Notes under the pieces: generated by a model
What the model was told of the DNA's origin: nothing
Seen by the model: the letters and a program-made list of their open reading frames with translations, nothing else
Database searches by the model: none
Made by a program: the position numbers and the translations under genes
Assembly (NCBI RefSeq): GCF_000973625.1
Contig: NZ_CP007501.1
Coordinates: 1,674,001-1,738,000 of the forward strand
Direction: 5' to 3'
DNA length: 64,000 nucleotides
From: Polynucleobacter duraquae
GTDB taxonomy: Bacteria > Pseudomonadota > Gammaproteobacteria > Burkholderiales > Burkholderiaceae
Shown here: in pieces, positions 57,839 through 64,000 of the stretch
How the letters are laid out: the number at the start of each line of letters is the position of its first letter
How positions within the stretch are numbered: position 1 is the first letter of the stretch

Positions 57839-58986
57839 TGTCGACAGCTAGCAATACCAATATTGATCTATTTCGCGAGCAAATTTTGGCAGCAGTTAAA
57901 AACAAAACTCCTTTATCCATTGAAGGCGGCGGCACAAAGTCTTGGTATGGGAATGCTAATTCTTATGCCAAGTTAAATACCCGCACTTACTCTGGAATTC
58001 TGGAATACCAGCCTGAAGAGCTCGTGATCACTGCGTGCGCCGGCACACCACTAAAAGAAATTGAAGCTGCTTTAGCCGATAAGAATCAAATGTTGGCATT
58101 TGAGCCACCCCACTTTGGTGAGGACGCAACTTTTGGTGGAACCATCGCTGCAGGCTTAGCAGGTCCAGGGCGTATTAGCGCGGGTAATTTACGTGATTTT
58201 GTTCTAGGAGTTCGTATTCTTGATGGTAAAGGTCAAGACTTATCCTTTGGCGGCAAGGTGATGAAGAATGTTGCGGGATATGATGTCTCACGCTTGTTAC
58301 CTGGGTCAATGGGAACCTTGTCGCTGTTACTAGAGGCTTCTGTCAAAGTATTACCGCGACCAGCTGCTACAACATCTCTTCGTTGCAACATTACCCAAGC
58401 ACGCGCACTGCAACTCGTAAATGAATGGGCAGGGCAACCTTTACCGCTCTCGGCAAGCTGCTGGATCGGAAGCTCAACAGGTGGAGATGGTGAACTCACT
58501 ATTCGCTTAGCCGGTGCCGCTGCTGCAGTCAAAGCGGCGATTCCGATTATGGGCGCAGCTGTCAACGCAAAAGAATTAGACACTCAATTTGCTTCAGAAT
58601 TTTGGGCTGCTTTGCGCGAACAACAATTAGCTGTTTTTTCAATCCTGAACAGTGATGAGACTTTGTATCGTCTCGCACTTCCAGCCGCCTGCGGACCACT
58701 CACTCTAGAGAATATCAGCGGTGACATTGCTTTGGAATGGCATGGCCAGCAACGTTGGCTAAAGGCGCCAGGTGATGATGCTACTTTTGCATCCATCAAA
58801 ACCTTAGCTAGTGCTCATGGCGGGCATGCAACTCGTTTTAAGCAAGGGAGTAATGTTGATCTGGGCAAGCAACGCTTTACCCTTTTGAGCGAGCAAGCGC
58901 ACTCAACTGCTTTAGAGGCAGTACAAGCACGCCTCAGAACCGCCTTTGATCCTGCGGGCATATTTGCTACTTCACGTCTTCCCTAA
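57838..58986 (+). CDS. glcE: Glycolate oxidase subunit GlcE
   Basis: A shorter FAD-binding subunit of glycolate oxidase, 382 residues. The PCMH-type FAD site is present: SIEGGGTKSWYG, ELVITACAGTPLKEIEAAL and GGTIAAGLAGPGRISAG, then GKVMKNVAGYDVSRLLPGS. It lacks the full oxidase lobe of GlcD, as expected. The start codon overlaps the glcD stop by one base, so translation is coupled. glcF lies 32 nt downstream. Confidence 0.95.
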   Translation: MSTASNTNIDLFREQILAAVKNKTPLSIEGGGTKSWYGNANSYAKLNTRTYSGILEYQPEELVITACAGTPLKEIEAALADKNQMLAFEPPHFGEDATFGGTIAAGLAGPGRISAGNLRDFVLGVRILDGKGQDLSFGGKVMKNVAGYDVSRLLPGSMGTLSLLLEASVKVLPRPAATTSLRCNITQARALQLVNEWAGQPLPLSASCWIGSSTGGDGELTIRLAGAAAAVKAAIPIMGAAVNAKELDTQFASEFWAALREQQLAVFSILNSDETLYRLALPAACGPLTLENISGDIALEWHGQQRWLKAPGDDATFASIKTLASAHGGHATRFKQGSNVDLGKQRFTLLSEQAHSTALEAVQARLRTAFDPAGIFATSRLP

Positions 58987-59018
58987 GCATCTCTTTTAGC
59001 CCCTCTTTTAGCGCTCTT

Positions 59019-60299
59019 ATGCAAACTCAACTCGCCCCCCAATTTGTCAATACCCCTGAAGGTATTGAAGCTGCCAGAATTCTTGGTAAATGTGTGCACT
59101 GTGGCTTCTGCACAGCGACATGCCCCACCTATCAATTGCTTGGTGATGAGCTCGATGGTCCTCGAGGTCGCATCTACCTCATTAAGCAAATGGCGGAAGG
59201 CCAAGCCCCTACTGAAAAAACACGTCTGCATTTGGATCGCTGCCTGACTTGCCGCAATTGCGAAAGTACTTGTCCAAGTGGTGTGCAATATGGCAACTTA
59301 GTCGATATTGGTCGCAAGTGGGCAGAAGAAAATACTCCCGAGCGCCCTCTTAGTCAGCGCCTCACCCGCTGGGCTCTGAAAGAGGGTTTAACCAGTCCTA
59401 AGTTATTTAATTCAGCGATGGCTATTGGCCGCTTAGTTCGACCACTCATGCCCACTGGTATACAGCGCAAGATTCCGGAAGCTAAAAATAAAGCGCTCAA
59501 TACAAATACGGATCCCTATGCAAGGCCACAGACTAGCCACTCACGCAAGATGCTATTGCTTGAGGGTTGCGTTCAACCTGGCATGCTGCCAAATATCAAC
59601 TCAGCAACTGCACGTGTTTTAGATGCGCTCAAGATTGAATTAATTTCTGCACCTAACGCCACTTGCTGTGGTGCATTGCGTTACCACTTAAATGATCAAG
59701 CTGGCGGCTTAGAAAATGCCAAACAAAATATCGATGCTTGGTGGCCGCAAGTTGAGCAAGGCATTGAAGCTATTGTGATGACTGCTTCTGGTTGTGGTGT
59801 GATGGTCAAAGATTATGGCCATCTATTTTCGAGTGACCCAAAATATGCCGCTAAGGCTAAGACTATCTCCGATCTCACTAAAGATATTTCAGAAATCTTG
59901 CAAGCGCTTCAAGAAGAGCTTGTTGCTCTAGTGGGTGTTGATCCAAAACCTGGTGTGGTGTATCACCCTCCCTGCACGCTGCAACATGGCCAACAAATTC
60001 GCGGCAAGGTAGAGGGCCTTTTGGCTGGTATTGGCATTGGAGTGCGCTTATGCGCTGATAGCCATCTCTGCTGTGGCTCAGCAGGAACTTATTCAGTAAC
60101 CCAGCCAGAACTCTCAGAACAGTTACGCCATAACAAACTAACTCACCTCAATGCTGCCTGCGAAGAGTCTGGCGCACAAGTGATTGTTTCCGGAAATATT
60201 GGCTGTATCACCCACCTTCAACAAGAGGACACTCCAGTTCTGCATTGGATTGAGATTGTTGACCAACTCATTCATCAACAAAGTCAAATCCAATCATGA
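59019..60299 (+). CDS. glcF: Glycolate oxidase iron-sulfur subunit GlcF
   Basis: The membrane-associated electron-transfer subunit, 426 residues, with two 4Fe-4S sites: CVHCGFCTATCPTYQL (about residue 27) and CLTCRNCESTCPSGVQ (about 77). Two CCG (heterodisulfide-reductase-like) domains follow with CCGALRYHL and LCCGSAGTYS plus HPPCTLQHGQ. It passes electrons from GlcD/GlcE to the quinone pool. It overlaps yggS by 4 nt, so glcDEF and yggS-proC are on one transcript. Confidence 0.95.
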   Translation: MQTQLAPQFVNTPEGIEAARILGKCVHCGFCTATCPTYQLLGDELDGPRGRIYLIKQMAEGQAPTEKTRLHLDRCLTCRNCESTCPSGVQYGNLVDIGRKWAEENTPERPLSQRLTRWALKEGLTSPKLFNSAMAIGRLVRPLMPTGIQRKIPEAKNKALNTNTDPYARPQTSHSRKMLLLEGCVQPGMLPNINSATARVLDALKIELISAPNATCCGALRYHLNDQAGGLENAKQNIDAWWPQVEQGIEAIVMTASGCGVMVKDYGHLFSSDPKYAAKAKTISDLTKDISEILQALQEELVALVGVDPKPGVVYHPPCTLQHGQQIRGKVEGLLAGIGIGVRLCADSHLCCGSAGTYSVTQPELSEQLRHNKLTHLNAACEESGAQVIVSGNIGCITHLQQEDTPVLHWIEIVDQLIHQQSQIQS

Positions 60300-61021
60300 G
60301 TCAAGTCACCACCAAGCTCATGATGCTGAGGCAGAGGCTTGAGCTGGCAGCTTTGGCTGCTAAACGTGAGCCAGAGGATATTCAGCTTCTCGCTGTCAGT
60401 AAAACCTTTCCCGCTATAGCGGTTGAGGAGGCCATGCATGCCGGGCAAACTGCCTTTGGTGAAAATTATGCCCAAGAAGGTGTTGAAAAAATTCAGCAGC
60501 TATCTAAATTGCGCCCTTGGCTTGAGTGGCACTTTATTGGCCCACTACAAAGCAACAAGACACGCGATGTTGCAGAACACTTTGACTGGGTGCATAGTAT
60601 TGATCGCCTCAAAATCGCAGAACGCCTTTCTACTCAACGTGGAGAATTTTCTAACCTAGGCCCATTGCAAGTTTGCGTTCAAATTAATGTTAGCGAAGAG
60701 GACAGTAAAAGCGGCATTTCTCTCGAAGAGGTTGATGCTCTTTGCGATGCGATTTCCAAATTACCTCATTTAGCTCTTCGCGGACTCATGGCAATTCCTG
60801 CACCTAGCGATGACGTTAGCCAACAACATCAATCTTTTGCAGCCGTTCGAGAGTGTTTCGTCGGAATTAAGGCAAAACACAGTAATGATGTTGGGTTTGA
60901 TTTCTTTGATACGCTCTCCATGGGGATGTCTGATGATCTGGAGGCTGCAATCACTGAAGGCAGCACCATGGTACGTATAGGTAGCGCGATTTTTGGGAAG
61001 CGCGATAAGATCAAGGCATGA
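60296..61021 (+). CDS. yggS: YggS family pyridoxal phosphate-binding protein (PLP homeostasis)
   Basis: A small alanine-racemase-fold PLP protein (PLPBP) of 241 residues that helps balance PLP and amino acid pools but has no established enzymatic activity. The PLP lysine is in LLAVSKTFPAIAVEEA near residue 37. FGENYAQEG, WHFIGPLQSNKTRDV and the C-terminal LSMGMSDDLEAAITEGSTMV are hallmarks. It overlaps glcF and proC by 4 nt each. A yggS-proC pairing is common in Proteobacteria. Confidence 0.96.
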   Translation: MSQVTTKLMMLRQRLELAALAAKREPEDIQLLAVSKTFPAIAVEEAMHAGQTAFGENYAQEGVEKIQQLSKLRPWLEWHFIGPLQSNKTRDVAEHFDWVHSIDRLKIAERLSTQRGEFSNLGPLQVCVQINVSEEDSKSGISLEEVDALCDAISKLPHLALRGLMAIPAPSDDVSQQHQSFAAVRECFVGIKAKHSNDVGFDFFDTLSMGMSDDLEAAITEGSTMVRIGSAIFGKRDKIKA

Positions 61022-61881
61022 GCACACAACAAATAAACCAAAACGTCCACATCACCTTCATTGGCGGCGGCAATATGGGCCGCGCTTTAATTAGCGGCTT
61101 ATTGAGCAATGGTTTTGAGGCTAATCAATTATCTGTAGTCGAGGCCAATGCTAGTACTGGCTTGCAATTGCATCAAGATTTTGGTGTGCAGATCATTGGT
61201 ACTTTGGATCAAATTAATTTTGACTTCTCCAAAAATAATGTCGTAGTGATGGCCATTAAGCCTCAGGACTTCAATGTAGTAGCCAAGTCTTTAAATGCAA
61301 AACTCAAGCATGCGACCGCACCAGGCCCACTCATTCTCAGCATAGCCGCCGGCATTCGCCTCAAAGACATGAGTCGTTGGCTTGATCATGAGCGTTGTGT
61401 GCGTGCGATGCCCAATACTCCAGCATTAATTGGTAAGGGCATTACTGGGCTATTCGCTGATGCTGCGGTCAATGCATCTGACCGCGCCCTTGCGGAAACG
61501 ATTTGCAATGCAGTAGGTCAAGCAGTTTGGGTGAGTGAAGAAAAACTCATGGACGCTGTTACTGCTGTTTCTGGCAGCGGCCCTGCCTATGTTTTTGCTT
61601 TCTTGGAGGCTATGCAATCGAGTGGCGAGAAACTTGGACTGGACTCAGCCACCGCTCGCAAACTTGCCTATGCCACTTTAGAGGGTGCTACACAATTAGC
61701 TCACAACTCAGATGAGTATGCAGGCGTATTGCGTGAACGCGTCACTTCCAAGGGTGGCACTACTGCTGCTGCACTGGATATACTCAAGCAACTCGATTGG
61801 CATGGTGCGCTTGAAAAGGCAGTTGATGCAGCCAGTCAACGTGGCAAGGCAATGGGTGATGAATTAGGTAAGACCCAGTAG
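61018..61881 (+). CDS. proC: Pyrroline-5-carboxylate reductase
   Basis: Reduces pyrroline-5-carboxylate to proline with NAD(P)H; 287 residues. The dinucleotide site is [18 protein letters not shown] at the N-terminus. [18 protein letters not shown] is the family middle, and the signature near the C-terminus is [17 protein letters not shown] with [16 protein letters not shown]. It starts inside the yggS end (4-nt overlap), and its 3' end overlaps ubiA by 18 nt. There is no terminator between them, so the converging transcripts overlap. Confidence 0.97.
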   Translation: MSTQQINQNVHITFIGGGNMGRALISGLLSNGFEANQLSVVEANASTGLQLHQDFGVQIIGTLDQINFDFSKNNVVVMAIKPQDFNVVAKSLNAKLKHATAPGPLILSIAAGIRLKDMSRWLDHERCVRAMPNTPALIGKGITGLFADAAVNASDRALAETICNAVGQAVWVSEEKLMDAVTAVSGSGPAYVFAFLEAMQSSGEKLGLDSATARKLAYATLEGATQLAHNSDEYAGVLRERVTSKGGTTAAALDILKQLDWHGALEKAVDAASQRGKAMGDELGKTQ

Positions 61882-62715
61882 GATTCCCAGAAATAGGAAT
61901 CCGCCCAACCAGTTATTGTGGCGAAATGCCTTAAAGCAATCTTCCCGTTTACGACTAGCCACTAACTTCAGGTGATATAGAGCACAAGCTACAGCAAAGC
62001 ACCAACCCACCCAAAAGAAATTATTCAGATTAGCTAATTGAGCGACCCAAATCTGACTCAGAAATAGCAGGGCATAACTCAAGGCAATTGCTAAAACATC
62101 AAATCGACCAAAGGTAATGGCCGAGGTGCGCAAACCTAAACGTAAATCATCATCACGATCAACCATGGCATAAGCTGTATCGTAAGCAATCGCCCAGAAG
62201 ATATTGCCAACAAACAAAACCCAAGCCTCCATTGGAATGAAATCCAATATGGCGGCATAGGCCATCGGAATACCAAAACCAAAGGCAATACCAAGAACTG
62301 CTTGCGGAATCGCAAAGAAACGTTTGGTGAAAGGGTAAATAATCGCAACCGCTAAGGCAAAGAAAGAGAGCTCTTGAGTTAAAGCATTCAGGGGTTGAAT
62401 AAGTAAGTAAGCTATCAATGCCAAAGTGGCTGCCACAGCCAGCGCCTCTTTTCCAGAAATCTTGCCACTCGTAATGGGGCGATCTCTAGTTCTTAAAACA
62501 TGGCGATCAAAATCTTGATCCGCATAGTCATTCATAGCGCACCCGGCACTGCGCATTAAAAATGTTCCCAAGATAAAAATAATGAGTAGATGCCAATCGG
62601 GAAAGCCGCTACTTGCTAGCCAAAGTGCCCATAAAGTTGGCCACAATAAAAGTAGCGTTCCGATTGGTTTATCCAGACGGATTAGGTAAGCGTAAGCAAT
62701 AATACGATCGCGCAT
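61864..62715 (-). CDS. ubiA: 4-hydroxybenzoate octaprenyltransferase
   Basis: A membrane prenyltransferase that prenylates 4-hydroxybenzoate in ubiquinone synthesis; 283 residues with about nine hydrophobic helices. Both aspartate-rich motifs are present: [12 protein letters not shown] (first, with KISGKEAL after it) and [16 protein letters not shown] (second). The N-terminal [20 protein letters not shown] is typical. It overlaps proC by 18 nt at the 3' end and follows recG by 48 nt on the same strand. Confidence 0.96.
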   Translation of the reverse strand: MRDRIIAYAYLIRLDKPIGTLLLLWPTLWALWLASSGFPDWHLLIIFILGTFLMRSAGCAMNDYADQDFDRHVLRTRDRPITSGKISGKEALAVAATLALIAYLLIQPLNALTQELSFFALAVAIIYPFTKRFFAIPQAVLGIAFGFGIPMAYAAILDFIPMEAWVLFVGNIFWAIAYDTAYAMVDRDDDLRLGLRTSAITFGRFDVLAIALSYALLFLSQIWVAQLANLNNFFWVGWCFAVACALYHLKLVASRKREDCFKAFRHNNWLGGFLFLGILLGLT

Positions 62716-62763
62716 CAGATCAATAGTCTTTCTTTATTCGCAATCATAGTCATAGTGCAATTA

Positions 62764-64000
62764 TCAAGCTTTTAGAAACTCAGTACGAGAGCCAAGCCAA
62801 CGCTCAAGATGTCTTTCAACTAAGTCGGCATGCTCAGCTAACAGACGCTCTGCTGCTGTCTGAGCTAACTCAATCAGCCATGCATCACGTTGAAGGTCGA
62901 CAAATCGCAACATAGCATCCCCAGATTGCTTGGCGCCCAATAATTCACCTGGGCCACGAAGCGATAAGTCGCGCTCTGCTATTACGAATCCGTCTGACGT
63001 TTCTCGTAAAGTTTGTAGGCGCTCTTTAGCCGCCATGGATAGTGGCTCTGCATACATCAAGATACAGACTGAATCTGCCGAACCGCGCCCAACACGCCCT
63101 CGTAACTGATGAATCTGCGCATAGCCAAATCGTTCTGCATGTTCAATCACCATGAGTGCTGCATTGGGCACATCCACGCCAACTTCAATCACCGTTGTCG
63201 CCACCAAGAGCTGGATTTCATTGGCTTTGAAAGCTGCCATCACTGCAGCCTTCTCCTCGCTCTTCAAGCGCCCATGTACTAGACCAACCTTAAAGTTCGG
63301 AAGTGCCTGTGTGAGCTGCTCAAAACTTTCAACTGCGGTTTGCAATTGCAAGACTTCAGACTCTTCAATCAAAGGACAAACCCAATAGGCTTGTAATCCC
63401 TTAACCAACCAATCATGCAGTCCTCCAATCACTTCATCTCTGCGCGCCGCCTTCACTACCTTAGTGGCAATCGGTTTTCGTCCTGGAGGCAATTCATCTA
63501 TTACTGAAACATCCAGATCAGCGTAATAGGTCATTGCCAGAGTCCGTGGAATCGGAGTAGCCGACATCATTAATTGGTGGCAATAAAACAGTTCCGAGCT
63601 AACGCGTTGCTGAATTTCTAAGCGCTGCCTTACGCCAAATCGATGTTGCTCATCAATGACTGCTAAACCCAACTTCGCAAAACTCACCTTATCCTGAATG
63701 AGTGCATGTGTACCAATAATGAGTTGCGCCTCACCGCTCTCAATCATTTCTTGTGCAAGTCGTTTTTCCTTAGCTTTCAAGCTGCCCGAGAGCCATGCAA
63801 TCTTTACCCCTATAGGTCCAAACCACTCCTGCATTTTGAGATAGTGTTGCTCCGCCAGAATTTCTGTCGGGGCCATGATGGCAGCTTGATAACCATGATC
63901 CATGGCACGCGCAGCAGCCAATGCTGCAATCACTGTTTTGCCACTACCCACATCACCTTGCAATAAGCGATTCATTGGAAAAGTATTTGATAGGTCGTAT
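62764..64000 (-). CDS. recG: ATP-dependent DNA helicase RecG, C-terminal part (partial)
   Basis: The 3' part of recG, a branch-migration helicase that remodels stalled forks. The reading frame stays open to the right edge (residues YDLSNTFPMNRLLQGDVGSG), so the ATG at 63975 is internal. Walker A is LQGDVGSGKTVIAALA, Walker B is DEQHRFGVRQRLE, and MSATPIPRTLAMTYYADLDV with HGRLKSEEKAAVM, VATTVIEVGVDVPNA and QLRGRVGRG complete the helicase motifs. About 411 of roughly 690 residues are visible; the N-terminal wedge domain lies outside. Confidence 0.95.
   Translation of the reverse strand, partial: YDLSNTFPMNRLLQGDVGSGKTVIAALAAARAMDHGYQAAIMAPTEILAEQHYLKMQEWFGPIGVKIAWLSGSLKAKEKRLAQEMIESGEAQLIIGTHALIQDKVSFAKLGLAVIDEQHRFGVRQRLEIQQRVSSELFYCHQLMMSATPIPRTLAMTYYADLDVSVIDELPPGRKPIATKVVKAARRDEVIGGLHDWLVKGLQAYWVCPLIEESEVLQLQTAVESFEQLTQALPNFKVGLVHGRLKSEEKAAVMAAFKANEIQLLVATTVIEVGVDVPNAALMVIEHAERFGYAQIHQLRGRVGRGSADSVCILMYAEPLSMAAKERLQTLRETSDGFVIAERDLSLRGPGELLGAKQSGDAMLRFVDLQRDAWLIELAQTAAERLLAEHADLVERHLERWLGSRTEFLKA

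Noticed and set aside
63973..63975. ATG as the start of recG
   Set aside because: It is immediately before the Walker A motif and the frame continues upstream without a stop, so it is internal.

Overview
This is an ordinary, densely packed chromosomal core region of a Betaproteobacterium. Gene content and order fit the order Burkholderiales: hrcA-hemH-grpE-dnaK-dnaJ, pcnB-folK-panB, glnE-yhdP-nitrilase-tldD-aroG, glcDEF-yggS-proC, and a tricarboxylate transporter at the left edge. Moderate GC, many 3-30 nt gaps, 4-nt ATGA overlaps and a freshwater-type glycolate oxidase suggest a streamlined freshwater genus such as Polynucleobacter. The genus is an inference from gene order and composition; no search was run. 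I see no tRNA, rRNA, CRISPR, prophage, IS element or integron.

Layout. 0-8.9 kb: end of tctB, tctA, glnS, an SDR protein, an orphan 2Fe-2S/flavin reductase, argD, ispH, an FKBP isomerase, radC. 9-19 kb: ribosomal rpmB-rpmG, a fatty acid desaturase, an RsmB/NOP methyltransferase with purN, then ribF-ileS-lspA-coaBC-dut. 19-26.3 kb: clpS-clpA, a cold shock gene, a DUF192 protein, ppnP, argG, argF, a DUF3579 protein, rpsT. 26.4-36.3 kb: murJ, a SirB1-like protein, miaA, purM, then a forward run of AI-2E-family permease, hda, HAD hydrolase, pcnB, folK and panB. 36.3-42.5 kb (minus strand): dnaJ, dnaK, grpE, hemH, hrcA. 42.5-56.3 kb: nadK, recN, glnE, yhdP, a nitrilase-family protein, tldD, aroG, a cobalamin adenosyltransferase. 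56.3-64 kb: glcD-glcE-glcF-yggS-proC, ubiA, and the C-terminal part of recG running off the right edge.

The clearest regulatory signals are two near-consensus sigma-32 heat-shock promoters, in front of grpE and dnaK, both with 13-nt spacers. hrcA is nearby, yet no CIRCE operator was seen beside these genes. About ten intrinsic terminators mark transcription ends. Two of them contain or touch a stop codon (nadK, and the shared aroG/cobalamin adenosyltransferase terminator).

Summing the gaps between my gene calls gives about 2.7 kb of non-coding DNA in 64 kb. The longest gap is about 285 nt, between clpS and the cold shock gene, and it holds a candidate promoter with a nested inverted repeat. 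I did not find a convincing undescribed system. The most worthwhile leads are the desaturase C-terminal extension, the orphan flavin reductase, the second RsmB-type methyltransferase, the clpS/csp intergenic region, the dnaK-dnaJ hairpin, and the nadK terminator abutting recN.
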